NCBI GenBank assembly: GCA_963752935.1
Contig: CAVWAL010000006.1
Coordinates: forward strand, 52,833-116,832
Reading direction: 5' to 3'
Length of the DNA stretch: 64,000 bases
DNA from: RI-153 sp963752935
Lineage (GTDB): Bacteria > Chloroflexota > Anaerolineae > Caldilineales > Caldilineaceae
This document shows positions 25,965 to 35,963 of this stretch, piece by piece; position 1 is the stretch's first letter; each line of letters begins with the position of its first letter. The translations under genes and the position numbers were made by a program. The notes below the pieces were generated by a model. It saw only the letters and a program-made list of their open reading frames with translations. It searched no databases and was not told where the DNA came from.

Positions 25965-28289
25965 ATGATTCACCCGACGTCGGCATGGAACAATGCCAAA
26001 CGGATCAGAGCAGTCGCGGCCGGCAAAGCCAGAGATGGGCGTGTTGGGTGGCGTCCAGGCCCGCAAAGTCTCGGCCGATTAAGAGGGGTGGCGTTCCTGT
26101 GTACGCTCCTTTTCTTGTCCTGGGGATCGGTGGGTGAGGCCGCATTTGACATCGTCGAAGCGGGCGAGCCGGTCATCGTCACCGAAGCGCCCGCGGCCGA
26201 CTTTCGGGCGGCCTGGCAGTTAGCCGAGACGGTGAAGATCATCGGTGACAGCAGCGCCGGGCTCGGACGTGCGGACTCGATCTATCTGTTCGATGACGGC
26301 AAGACGCGATCAAAGGACTTGCAGCCAAACTGGCAGAAGTTCCGCACGATGGTGATTTCGCTCCCCGTGCCACCCTCGACCAACGAAGGTCTCTTCCTAC
26401 CCGTGGTGACCAACCGGTTAGCCAACTCATCGGTCGTGCAGAGCAGTGCTGTGTGGAAATATCTGGACGATGGCGGCGCCGGGTTGGATCCGTCCTGGCG
26501 AAGCCCGGGGTTCGATGACGGGGCGTGGAAGTCGGGCAGCGCACCACTTGGTTACGGCGATCCCAGTGCGGTAAAGACTGAGATTGGCTACGGCGGCGAC
26601 GCCCAGAACAAGCACATCACGACCTACTTCCGGCGTGCATTCACGCTGCTCAACCCTGCCGACTATCGCACCTTTATGCTAGAGGTCATGCGCGATGACG
26701 GCGTCGTGATCTACCTCAACGGGGTTGAAGTCTACCGCAACAACATGCCCTACGGCGAGATCAGCCCGAGCACGTTGTCATTGACGGCAGTGGGCGGTGC
26801 AGATGAATCTGCCTACCATCAAGTGATGCTCGACGCATCCCTCTTCAGCTCAGGACAGAATATATTGGCTGTGGAAATCCACCAGCGCAGTGCCGATAGT
26901 TCCGATCTACGCTTTGATCTGTCGCTGCAGCCGGCCGCATTGGTGACGCTTGTGCCGGCGGGCGCAAAGTGGCGCTATCTCGACACCGGCACTGATCCGG
27001 GCACCAGTTGGCGTCAGCCACAATTCGATGATAGTGGCTGGGCACAGGGCAATGCGCAGCTTGGGTATGGGGATTCTGATGAGACAACCGAGGTCGGCTT
27101 CGGCGGCGATGCTCAGAAAAAGCACATCACCACCTACTTCCGCCATCGCTTCACCATCGGCAACCCTGCACTCTATGAACAGATCGAAGTGACACTCTTA
27201 CGCGATGATGGCGCTGTGGTCTATCTCAACGGCAGCGAAATCCTGCGCGGCAACATGCCGGCAGGCGCCATCGATCCGTCGACGCCTGCCCAAAGCGCGA
27301 TTGGCGGCATCGATGAAACCATCTTCCAGCGCCAAACGGTGAGTGCATCCCTGCTACATACAGGAGAGAATGTACTGGCTGTTGAGGTCCATCAGAACAA
27401 CGGGGCGAGTTCGGACCTCAGCTTTGACCTCTCAATGCGCAGCCTGCCCCCGTCAAATGCCGACGCAGTACGTTTTGCCGTCATCGGTGACTTCGGGACT
27501 CAAGATCAGAACGAACTGGCCGTCGCCAAGCTGATCGCAAGTTGGGCGCCGCAGTTCGTGATCACCCTGGGCGACAACCGCTATGCCCTCACCACCTACG
27601 ATGGCGTGATTGGCCAATACTTCTGCGCATTCCTCAAGGGTGTAGGGAGTGGTGCTCATTGTGCAGGCGACAACGGGGGCATCAATGGCTTCTTCCCGGC
27701 CACCGGCAACCATGACTATTCAGACGGTGGTAAGATTGCGGAATATCTGGCCTACTTCACTTCCTTGCCGGGGATCGGTGTCACGAATCCGAATCCAACC
27801 GGCAACCGTCTCTACTACGACTTTGTGCACGGGCCGGTGCACTTCTTCGTGGTAGACAGCCAGAGTGCGATTGGCGACCCGGCCAATCTCGCCCTGCAAA
27901 AGGATTGGCTGCAGAAAGGTCTCGCCGCCGCCACATCGCCCTGGCAGATCGTCTATTTCCACCATCCACCATTCTCTTCGGGGCAGCATCTGGACAATCC
28001 GAAAATGCAGTGGCCCTACGCCGAATGGGGAGCGGATCTGGTGCTGGCGGGCCACGATCACAACTATGAGCGGATTGTCCGGGAGGGCATCCCTCACATC
28101 GTCAACGGGTCAGGTGGCGCCGGGTTGCGTCCGATGCGTACCATCGTGGCCGGCAGCGAAGCGATCAACTTCACCGAACACGGCGCCATGTGGATCAGCG
28201 CGGACGCGTGTTCGCTCTGGGCTCAGTTTGTGGATACAGCAGGCAGAGTAGTCGATCAATTCGCGTTGACTCAACCAACCTGCAACTAA
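25965..28289 (+). CDS. Secreted metallophosphoesterase with two beta-sandwich repeats
   Basis: The 774-residue protein has an N-terminal hydrophobic signal (about residues 40-58). Two similar domains follow (about 145-320 and 320-490), each with WKYLDDG or WRYLDTG, WR.P.FDD..W, LGYGD, FGGDAQ/YGGDAQ, KHITTYFRR/HR, and AVEIHQ/AVEVHQ, resembling galactose-binding or CBM-like sandwiches. The C-terminal part is a calcineurin-like phosphatase with the metal motifs GDFG, GDNRY, GNHDY, YFHHPP and GHDHNYER, closest to purple acid phosphatases. The sandwich repeats probably bind a polymer or surface. AGGGGAGGGG precedes the ATG. Its substrate is unknown. Confidence 0.85.
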   Translation: MIHPTSAWNNAKRIRAVAAGKARDGRVGWRPGPQSLGRLRGVAFLCTLLFLSWGSVGEAAFDIVEAGEPVIVTEAPAADFRAAWQLAETVKIIGDSSAGLGRADSIYLFDDGKTRSKDLQPNWQKFRTMVISLPVPPSTNEGLFLPVVTNRLANSSVVQSSAVWKYLDDGGAGLDPSWRSPGFDDGAWKSGSAPLGYGDPSAVKTEIGYGGDAQNKHITTYFRRAFTLLNPADYRTFMLEVMRDDGVVIYLNGVEVYRNNMPYGEISPSTLSLTAVGGADESAYHQVMLDASLFSSGQNILAVEIHQRSADSSDLRFDLSLQPAALVTLVPAGAKWRYLDTGTDPGTSWRQPQFDDSGWAQGNAQLGYGDSDETTEVGFGGDAQKKHITTYFRHRFTIGNPALYEQIEVTLLRDDGAVVYLNGSEILRGNMPAGAIDPSTPAQSAIGGIDETIFQRQTVSASLLHTGENVLAVEVHQNNGASSDLSFDLSMRSLPPSNADAVRFAVIGDFGTQDQNELAVAKLIASWAPQFVITLGDNRYALTTYDGVIGQYFCAFLKGVGSGAHCAGDNGGINGFFPATGNHDYSDGGKIAEYLAYFTSLPGIGVTNPNPTGNRLYYDFVHGPVHFFVVDSQSAIGDPANLALQKDWLQKGLAAATSPWQIVYFHHPPFSSGQHLDNPKMQWPYAEWGADLVLAGHDHNYERIVREGIPHIVNGSGGAGLRPMRTIVAGSEAINFTEHGAMWISADACSLWAQFVDTAGRVVDQFALTQPTCN

Positions 28290-28318
28290 GCGACGAACCG
28301 GACAGGGGCGTCTTTGGG

Positions 28319-28567
28319 CATAGGCGTTGAGGCGATCTCCGTTCGAGCACGTGCCGGGGACTTATCGCCGCAGCGAGAAGGGGTCTTCTCTCCAGGCGTC
28401 ACGTCCACACGGGGAATAGCCACAGAGAACACAAAGAACACATAGATAGGGACGTTTCCCCCTTCTTCTATGCGTTCCTTGTGTTCTTTGTGGCAAATTC
28501 TTTTGCCCGCACACGACGATGCAGGGGTCGTGCGGCACTTGCGTGAGCCTTTATCTTGACGCCTATG
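28319..28567. mobile_element. MITE-like element, family B, copy 2, with target duplication
   Basis: A 249-bp copy of the element at 322-540. Termini CATAGGCGT and ACGCCTATG are conserved, and the internal CACAGAGAACACAAAG and GTGTTCTTTGTGG inverted repeat is present. The flanks are CGTCTTTGGG (28309-28318) and CGTCTTGGGG (28568-28577), a 10-bp direct repeat with one mismatch. The rest of the 513-bp gap (28290-28802) shows no gene. Confidence 0.75.
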
Positions 28568-28802
28568 CGTCTTGGGGTGGGCAGGGACTCTGCTTGCCGA
28601 ACTTGTACGAATTACATCGGCCCTGTGAGTCGTGCAGGGGTGTACGAGGCAAAACCTGGAATCGGTGCGCCAATAACTGGGCAACAAATTGAATCACTTT
28701 CGGGGTAGAGATGGCATTGCTAACTGGCCTGCTGTAGATTAGAATTTCCTTGCCCGGTCTTACCAACACCAATCTCAATAGTTATCGGCTTCGTGCCAAG
28801 GA

Positions 28803-31800
28803 ATGGTCACCACAATGCGCATATCTGCTCGCCTGTTTTGGCGTCCGCTCAACCTTCTGCTTATGCTGGCATTGCTGGTTGCGGCTGCACCGCCGCTCGT
28901 CGCCGCACCCCAGGTAAGCATCAAGATCAGTCATGCTCTGGGCGAAAATCAGCGGGTGCTCGATTTCCGCGTCAGCCCCGACGGCGCACGCATCGTCTAT
29001 CGCGTGGCGCGCACGCTGCCACCCGATCAGGACAACCCGCCGCCCCCACCTGCGGATCTCTTCAGCGTCCCTGCAATCGGTGGCCTGGCCGTGCAACTGA
29101 ACCCAACCGCCACGCAAGAAGCCGAGAGCATCACCAGCTATCAGTTCAGCCCTGATGGCAGCGAAGTCATCTACATGCGCACAGCTTCGGATGAGACGCT
29201 AGGCAATACCTTCGAACTCTTGCGCGTACCCATAGCCGGTGGGGTGGCGCCGACGTCTGTAAGCGGCCCCATTGCCATAGGTCCGCGTGATCCGCGCGAC
29301 TTTACTGTGAGCGTCGAGCCGGCGACGGTTCAGTTTCCGCTGGGTGACGGCTCAGTGCGCACCATCAACACCACCATCCGCCACAGTGACGTACCCGAAC
29401 GCATCAGCAGTATTACCGACGGCACCAGCAACACCTTTTTCTTTGGCGAACAGGTCAACAACCTGCTCCAATTCCCCTATGAAGGCGCGGCACGCCGCCT
29501 CAACCCAGTCCTTATCAATGGCGGCACCGTCTACGACTTCTCCATTACGCCCGACGGCACACGGACGATCTATCGCGCCGATCAGAATCTGGACGGCACC
29601 ATCGAGCTTTTCAGCGTGCCGGCCGACGGCTCAGACACAGGCTTCCGCATCAGTGGACCGTTGGTTGCGGGCGGCGACGTGTTGGACTTCCAGGTGAACC
29701 CGGCCTCGACACGCGCCGTCTATCGCGCCGATCAGACCACCAACGGCGTCACCGAGCTCTACAGCGCGCCCACCAACGGAGGCATCGTCGCCAAACTCAA
29801 TGGATCGTTGACTGCAGGCGGCGAGGTGAAGGACTTTACGTTCAGCCCCGATGGCAGTCTGGTGCTTTACCTGGCCGACCAGTTTGTCGACGGACAATTC
29901 GGCCTCTTTGCCGCACCAAGCGCAGGCGGCTTCAACGTCTCGATCATGAGCAGCGGTGTAAGCGGGCAGAGCGTGCGCGCCTACCAAATCAGCCCAGGTG
30001 GCGACTCTGTTTATATCGTCGAATCAACCCTGAACGGGCTTGGCATCTTCCGTCGTCCGCTTGGCCTGAATGTGAGCCTGGTGGAGCAACTTATCGTGCC
30101 GCCCGTCGCCAACGTTGGCGTTCCTGATCTTAAGTTCGGCCCAGGTGGTCTGCGCCTGGTCTTTCTGGCCGACGCACTGAGCGACGGCATTTTTGAACTG
30201 GCCAGCGTCGACCTCAGCACAGTGATTGGGGGTGATTTTCGACAAGGCGATATCTTTGTAAACCCACAGATCAACGGAACGCTGACGAGTGGTGGCAACA
30301 TCCGCGCGTTTAAGATCAGTCCGAGCAGCCAGCGGGGCAGCCAGCGCGTGGTCTACGCCGCGGATCAGAACGTCGCCGGCAGAGTCGAACTATTCAGTGT
30401 GCCCATCCAAGGCGGCACAGTTGAGCAGGTTAACGGTCCGCTGGTAGCGGGCGGTAATGTGCGCAGCGGCGAGTTCGATTTCCAGTTCAGCCCAGACGGG
30501 AGCGTCGTCTACTATCTGGCCGATCAAGAGCGCGCCGGGGTGACCGAACTCTTCGCCGCCGTCGACGCACCGACCCTCGCCTTCACGCAGAATGGCTATG
30601 TGGTGACCGAAGATAACCTGCCGGCAACACAACTGGCCGTGCAGCGCACTGGCACGCTCGCCCTGCCGTCCAGTGTGCGCGTGCAACTAACGGGCGATAC
30701 GGCGACGGGCGGAGCCAGCCTGGGAAATGTGGGGGTAGATTTTGTAAACAATGTGCGCGAGGTACTCTTTGCCAGCGGCGAGATCTCCAAGACTTTCAAT
30801 GTGCCCATCAAAACCGATGGTGTGGCTGAACCGGCCGAGACCTTCTTCATGCAGCTCTTCGAGCCGGTGACGGGCACTATCAGCTTTCCGAACATTGCGC
30901 AGGTGACGATCCTGGACAGCGCCGGCGCGCCGCTTTTGGAAGATCGTACCTATGTCCTGCCCGAAAACAGCGCCAATGGCACAAGCCTGACGCCGCAACG
31001 CTCGCTCGATGCCACAGAGACAATCACCTATACGATTCTCTCGGGCAATACCGGCAATGCTTTTCGCATCGACGCCGCGGGCGCGCTCATCGTCAACGAT
31101 AGCGCTGCGCTCGACTTTGAGAGCAGCGCGTTTCCCTTCCAGCGTCCAGAATTCGTATTGCAGGTGGAGGGGCGCAACGACAACGGTTCGGTCGATACAG
31201 CTACCTGGCGCGTGACCCTGACCAATGTAGAGGAACCGCCCGTCTTCACAGCGCAGGGGCGCAGCATTGCCGAGAACAGCCCGAATGGACGGCTGGTAGG
31301 GACACCTTTAACAGCCACCGATCCCGATATTGGACCAATCACCTTCACCACGTCGTCCAGCGTCTTTGCCATCTCGACGGGCGGACAGCTTTCCGTTAAG
31401 AACAGTGGTGCGCTGGATTTCGAGACTACAAAAGCCTTTGACTTTAGCGTAACCGCCACTGATCGCAGCGGCCAGAGCAGCGCTGCCACAGTGCGCGTGA
31501 CCGTGCTGGACGTCGTCGAAAGCGATCCCACTGCGCCTGTCATCGGCTCCATCAGCCCTGGCGCGGCCATCGTCGGCGGCAGCAGTTTCAAGCTCTTCGT
31601 CAGCGGTAAGAATTTCACGTCAAACTCGTCAGTACATTGGAACGGCAGCAACCGCACCACCATTTTGTCCAACGGCAAGCTCATTGCCTACATCCCATCC
31701 AGCGACATCAAATCCAGCAAGCTCGTTGCGGTGACAGTCCGCAACAACACCACCGGGAAGATATCCAATAGCGCCACGTTTATCGTGAAGTTTGCACTGG

Positions 31801-32309
31801 TGGGCATCGCCGCCCTTACCATCGAGCCGGCGGGTAGTCAAAGTGGGGTGGGGCAGACCACGGTCTTCAATCTAGATTGGACCCACACCAGCGAACCGTG
31901 GCGTGCGATGAACGAGATGGACATGCGCCTGATCGACGATGAACGCATCCCCCTTTGGGTGCGCTATCAGGAGACGCGCGACGAGAACGGCAACGACATC
32001 AGCACCGTCATTCTGCTCAACGCCGACGGTACCCCTGCAGGCAGTGGGCGCTTTGGCGAGGCGAAGGTGCTAGAGAACGAGACCGTGCGCATTGACCTCT
32101 CGCAGGCCAGCTTCCAGGGGTCCGGCGAAAGTGGATCGAACATTCGTGTGCGTGTCCCCGCCGTCTTTAAGCCAGCGGCAGCGCAGAGTGAGCCCTACGT
32201 GATCGAAATGTACGGGGTGGACGATTTGGGCGGGGAACAGGGACCAAACCAGATGGGTGAGTGGACGATCACGAATTCACAGATCTATCTACCGGCTTTG
32301 CAGCGGTAG
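28803..32309 (+). CDS. Large secreted protein: beta-propeller, Calx-beta, cadherin-like and IPT/TIG domains
   Basis: This 1168-residue protein starts with a signal peptide (LLLMLALLVAAAPPLVAA). Residues about 40-590 hold repeated TolB/WD40-like blades (FSPDGS...YLADQ...LFSVP...GG). Next come a Calx-beta domain (about 595-710), two cadherin-like domains (about 715-905, each starting with ENS.NG) and an IPT/TIG domain (about 912-1000). The last 150 residues are an unassigned sandwich ending IYLPALQR. A short insert near residues 165-220 (ITDGTSNTFFFGE) resembles the DUF1559 signature of planctomycetes. The domain set suggests an extracellular adhesion or surface protein. No enzyme motif was seen. 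Starts at 28803 and 28815 are both possible. Confidence 0.82.
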   Translation: MVTTMRISARLFWRPLNLLLMLALLVAAAPPLVAAPQVSIKISHALGENQRVLDFRVSPDGARIVYRVARTLPPDQDNPPPPPADLFSVPAIGGLAVQLNPTATQEAESITSYQFSPDGSEVIYMRTASDETLGNTFELLRVPIAGGVAPTSVSGPIAIGPRDPRDFTVSVEPATVQFPLGDGSVRTINTTIRHSDVPERISSITDGTSNTFFFGEQVNNLLQFPYEGAARRLNPVLINGGTVYDFSITPDGTRTIYRADQNLDGTIELFSVPADGSDTGFRISGPLVAGGDVLDFQVNPASTRAVYRADQTTNGVTELYSAPTNGGIVAKLNGSLTAGGEVKDFTFSPDGSLVLYLADQFVDGQFGLFAAPSAGGFNVSIMSSGVSGQSVRAYQISPGGDSVYIVESTLNGLGIFRRPLGLNVSLVEQLIVPPVANVGVPDLKFGPGGLRLVFLADALSDGIFELASVDLSTVIGGDFRQGDIFVNPQINGTLTSGGNIRAFKISPSSQRGSQRVVYAADQNVAGRVELFSVPIQGGTVEQVNGPLVAGGNVRSGEFDFQFSPDGSVVYYLADQERAGVTELFAAVDAPTLAFTQNGYVVTEDNLPATQLAVQRTGTLALPSSVRVQLTGDTATGGASLGNVGVDFVNNVREVLFASGEISKTFNVPIKTDGVAEPAETFFMQLFEPVTGTISFPNIAQVTILDSAGAPLLEDRTYVLPENSANGTSLTPQRSLDATETITYTILSGNTGNAFRIDAAGALIVNDSAALDFESSAFPFQRPEFVLQVEGRNDNGSVDTATWRVTLTNVEEPPVFTAQGRSIAENSPNGRLVGTPLTATDPDIGPITFTTSSSVFAISTGGQLSVKNSGALDFETTKAFDFSVTATDRSGQSSAATVRVTVLDVVESDPTAPVIGSISPGAAIVGGSSFKLFVSGKNFTSNSSVHWNGSNRTTILSNGKLIAYIPSSDIKSSKLVAVTVRNNTTGKISNSATFIVKFALVGIAALTIEPAGSQSGVGQTTVFNLDWTHTSEPWRAMNEMDMRLIDDERIPLWVRYQETRDENGNDISTVILLNADGTPAGSGRFGEAKVLENETVRIDLSQASFQGSGESGSNIRVRVPAVFKPAAAQSEPYVIEMYGVDDLGGEQGPNQMGEWTITNSQIYLPALQR

Positions 32310-32368
32310 GGCGTCAGGTTGCGCCGACACCCTGAGGTCCAATATCTGTGTCCTCAGCGGCTTTCTGG

Positions 32369-32636
32369 CTAACCTTTGGCCACAAGTCGCCAGTCGGCAC
32401 AGGCCTGGCAAACAGCGGCCGATCTGGGTTCTACGGCTGGGATACTTCTTTGTGATATTGAGCAGGTTGTCGGGGCATGAGGGGGATGGGACGGAGATCC
32501 GCGACGATGGGCAAAACGTCGGCCCCCATCCCCCTCGTGCCCGTACCAAGGGTCAAAACGAATCCGCTCTTCATACCCACCTTATGGGTAAAGACAAGGG
32601 CTTTCTGGGGGGAGAGCTTGAGGGGGCTAGACACCT
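32369..32636. repeat. Dispersed repeat, family C, copy 1
   Basis: About 268 bp beginning CTAACCTTTGGCCACAAG and ending in a GGGGGGAGAGCTTGAGGGGG tract. An inverted copy lies at 46146-46408 and a partial direct copy at 48344-48437. Inside, GGGGGATGGGACGGAGATC and its later near-complement CCCCCATCCCCCTC can form a hairpin. It lies between the large secreted protein and the MalT-like regulator; the rest of the gap holds nothing recognisable. Confidence 0.7.
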
Positions 32637-32722
32637 TGTAAGTCGCGCTGTTTCCTCTGGGCGCAGAACGCGGTACTATAGAACGGCGAGCAACAGAGAC
32701 CCCAGAGAGACAATCGGCGGCC

Positions 32723-35455
32723 ATGACCACATCCATTCTCCAGACCAAACTCTACGTGCCACCACCGCGTGCCGACATCATCTCGCGCCGGCGCCTGCTG
32801 CACCGCCTGGACGAGGGGCTGCGGCTACAGCGCCCTCTGACGTTGGTGACGGCGCCGGCCGGATCTGGCAAGACCACGCTGATGAGCGATTGGATCGCGT
32901 CCAGCGATCGCCGAGCAGCCTGGCTATCGCTGGACGCCGCCGACAACGATCCCACGCGCTTTTTGACCTACATCGTCGCCGCCTTGCAGACGCTCGACGC
33001 CGATTTCGCGTTGGACCTGATGGCGTTGCTGGATGCAGCGCAACCGCCTGCCGCCGACGGCTTTATGCCCGCCCTGATCAACGAGATGGTGGCGCGGCTG
33101 CCCGCGTTCACGCTGGTACTGGATGACTACCACCTGATCGAAAATCGCTCGGTGCACGACGCTGTCACCTTCCTGCTCGAGCATGCGCCGCCCAATATGC
33201 ACCTGGTTCTGATGACGCGTGTCGAGCCGCCGCTGCCCCTGGCCCGGCTGCGCGTCCGTGATCGCATGACCGAAGTGCGTGCCGCCGATCTGCGCTTCAG
33301 CGCCGAAGAGGCGACCCTCTTCCTCAACGAGCGCATGGGCCTGGATCTGACAGCGGACGATGTGGCAGCGCTGGAAACGCGCACAGAGGGTTGGATCGCC
33401 GGATTGCAGTTGGCGGCGCTCTCCTTGCGGGGAGAAACCGACGCCGCCAGCTTCATTGATTCCTTCGCAGGCAGCGACCGCTATGTGCTCGACTACCTGG
33501 TAGAGGAGGTGCTGGCGCGCCAGCCCGACGATGTGCAGCAATTTCTACTGCGTACATCCATTTTGGAACGGCTGAGCGGCGCGCTTTGCGATGCCGTCAC
33601 CGGCCGCGCCGATGGGCAAAGCATTTTGGACCGATTGGAGGCTGCCAATCTCTTCATCATTCCTCTGGACAACCGGCGTAGCTGGTACCGCTATCACCAA
33701 CTCTTTGCCGACTTGCTCCGCTTTCGCTTGCAGGCAGAACAGCCGAGCAAGGTCAACGACCTTCACCTGCGCGCCAGTAGCTGGTACGACGCGCACGGTT
33801 TCGTGGCCGAATCCATTCAGCATGCACTGGCCGCGCAGGCGTGGGAACGGGCCGCTGATCTGATAGAGCAGTCGGTTCTGCGGTTGGGCAAGCGCGAGGG
33901 GAGCATCCTCTTTCTTTTGGACCTGTGCGAGCAGTTGCCCGAGACTGTTCTGGCTCGACGTCCTCTCGTCTCGCTCTACTACGCCTGGCTGCTGGCGGAC
34001 ACGGCGCAAGTCGCAGCGGCAGAGAGCCGTTTGCAGCAGCTCGAAACGAATGGGGGCGAGACCATCGAGCGATTTGCAGGCACGGCAGCAGCCATCCGTG
34101 CACAGATGGCGGTCTCGCAGGGACGGGCGGCAGAGGCCGTAGCCTACGCCCACCAGGCGCTGGCACAGATCCCCGCGCTCGAAGAGAGTTTTTGGCGAGA
34201 TCTGGCCGCGCTCAGTCTCGTCTCAGGCGCCTATCTTCTGCTGGGCGATCTGGCCCAGGCCGAAGATGCGCTGGATCAGCTCCCTCCGTTTGGTCAACGC
34301 CCTACGGCGGTCCTACTGCTTGCGCACGGGTTGGCCGGTTTGATCCTGCTGGCGCGTGGCAAGTACCACGGTGCAGCCGAACGCCTGGGTCGGACGCTGC
34401 AATACGCCATCCTGGACAAGAAAAGCGGCCGCCTGCACCCTATGGCAGGTCTGGCGCAGATCGGTCTGGGGCAGATCTATCTGGCCTGGAACCGGGTAGA
34501 GGAAGCGGCGCCGTTGATTGAATCCGGGCTGCGCCTGGCCACACAAACACAGAACGTCATTACTCTGGTCCAGGGATACCACATGCTGCTGGAGCTGCGT
34601 CGGGCACAGGAGGACGAAGACGGCCTCAATGAGGCGCTGGATCGCGTGCGGGCGCTGGAGCAGGAACTGCGCACAGCCGGGGTCTGGCTGGCGGACGCCG
34701 TCACCGCTTACCGCGAACGGATTGAAGCCACGTTGGGTGGGGAAATGGACCTACACGTCTGGATCGCCCGCTACCGCAACCGGCGCCCGGCTCTGTTCGA
34801 CGACAAGTACGACACCGTGCCGTATGGCATGCTGTTGCAGGAGATCACCTTTGCCCGCCTGCTACTGGCTGCTGGAAACGAAAGCACTAATCGCCGCCTG
34901 CTCGAAGAAGCATGCTCGTTGCTGCCGCGCCTGGTTTTGGCAGCAGAGGCCCAGGATCTACACGACGTACAGATTCGGGCCTGGCTCTACGCTGCGCTGG
35001 TGCACCAGGCGCTGGGCCAGGACGACGAGGCAGTGACGGCATTGGACAGGGCCGTTGCCCTGGCTGCGCCTGCCGGCATCGTGCGTCACTTCTTGGACGA
35101 AGGCGAGCCGGTGCATCGCTTGCTGCGGGCACTCGTCCGCCGCCCCCATGCACCGGCCTATGCCGCCATTCTGCTGGCTGCCTTTGGCGAACCCGCTGCC
35201 CCCGAACCGTCTGCGACACCCGGCGGCCTGTTCGACGCGCAGCCGGTCAACCGGCAACTGCAGGAGCCACTTACCGACCGCGAACTGGACGTGCTCCACC
35301 TGATGGCGGAGGGCCGCACCAACAAGGAGATCGCGGAGCAACTGATCGTCACCGAGGGCACAGTCAAATCTCACGCCAAGCGTATCTACGGCAAGCTCTC
35401 GGTGGGCAACCGCACCGAAGCCGCGGCGCGGGCGCGGGAACTGGGGCTGGTGTAA
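32723..35455 (+). CDS. MalT-like LuxR family ATP-dependent regulator
   Basis: The 910-residue protein has the LAL/MalT layout. An N-terminal STAND ATPase carries the P-loop APAGSGKTTLM (about residues 46-56) and LVLDDYH as Walker B. A long helical TPR-like sensor region follows (about 330-820). The C-terminal LuxR helix-turn-helix reads LTDRELDVLHLMAEG, then NKEIAEQL and TEGTVKSHAKRIYGKL. Such regulators oligomerise on binding an inducer and ATP and activate nearby operons. Its neighbours give no clear target; the flanking genes may be regulated. The ATG at 32723 matches the usual N-terminus TTSILQTKLYVPPPR. Confidence 0.92.
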   Translation: MTTSILQTKLYVPPPRADIISRRRLLHRLDEGLRLQRPLTLVTAPAGSGKTTLMSDWIASSDRRAAWLSLDAADNDPTRFLTYIVAALQTLDADFALDLMALLDAAQPPAADGFMPALINEMVARLPAFTLVLDDYHLIENRSVHDAVTFLLEHAPPNMHLVLMTRVEPPLPLARLRVRDRMTEVRAADLRFSAEEATLFLNERMGLDLTADDVAALETRTEGWIAGLQLAALSLRGETDAASFIDSFAGSDRYVLDYLVEEVLARQPDDVQQFLLRTSILERLSGALCDAVTGRADGQSILDRLEAANLFIIPLDNRRSWYRYHQLFADLLRFRLQAEQPSKVNDLHLRASSWYDAHGFVAESIQHALAAQAWERAADLIEQSVLRLGKREGSILFLLDLCEQLPETVLARRPLVSLYYAWLLADTAQVAAAESRLQQLETNGGETIERFAGTAAAIRAQMAVSQGRAAEAVAYAHQALAQIPALEESFWRDLAALSLVSGAYLLLGDLAQAEDALDQLPPFGQRPTAVLLLAHGLAGLILLARGKYHGAAERLGRTLQYAILDKKSGRLHPMAGLAQIGLGQIYLAWNRVEEAAPLIESGLRLATQTQNVITLVQGYHMLLELRRAQEDEDGLNEALDRVRALEQELRTAGVWLADAVTAYRERIEATLGGEMDLHVWIARYRNRRPALFDDKYDTVPYGMLLQEITFARLLLAAGNESTNRRLLEEACSLLPRLVLAAEAQDLHDVQIRAWLYAALVHQALGQDDEAVTALDRAVALAAPAGIVRHFLDEGEPVHRLLRALVRRPHAPAYAAILLAAFGEPAAPEPSATPGGLFDAQPVNRQLQEPLTDRELDVLHLMAEGRTNKEIAEQLIVTEGTVKSHAKRIYGKLSVGNRTEAAARARELGLV

Positions 35456-35665
35456 TGGGCGTCTGATACGATGGAAACCCAACAGTCGACCGAGATGGAG
35501 ACCCACAAGCCGGTCGCATCTCCTCTCCTCCTCTCCCCAATGGGGGATATCCCACCCTGCCGCGGATCTTCCCCCCATCGAGGGATGACGCAGGTCCGGA
35601 ATCTGGCTACACTGAGGTCGTGAACGGTGACAGCGGCAAACACAGACCTACGGAGGGAAACAGCC

Positions 35666-35839
35666 ATGTTCCACGCAGACAAAGCGTTCCAGATCCAGCG
35701 AATGCAGTACGAAGAGGCAGCGACCAGGGCCGCAAAGCAGCACACAGCGGACGAGCGTCCGAAGAGCATCGGCGAGAGCCTCTTGCACAAAGCACGGACT
35801 CTAATGGGATTGCAGGGTTTCTCGGCCCGCATTCAGTAA
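35666..35839 (+). CDS. Small hypothetical protein
   Basis: A 57-residue, Ala/Gln/Arg-rich, probably helical protein starting MFHADKAFQIQ. A strong GGAGGG ribosome site lies 7-8 nt before the ATG, the main reason to accept it. No family is recognised. It lies between the MalT-like regulator and an MFS exporter and might be a target of the former. Confidence 0.5.
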   Translation: MFHADKAFQIQRMQYEEAATRAAKQHTADERPKSIGESLLHKARTLMGLQGFSARIQ

Positions 35840-35963
35840 CACGGCACGAGCAAAGTTGACCCACGACCTCCCCCTTTAGGTGGATGCAGGAAGTAGGCTT
35901 CGTCGCCTAGACTAATGCCACGGATCAATACCACCCATCTGAGTCAGTCAGGAGACAGACTTC

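Noticed and set aside
32257..33126. 289-codon frame overlapping the MalT-like gene start
   Set aside because: It runs through the family C repeat and is out of frame with the well-supported regulator.
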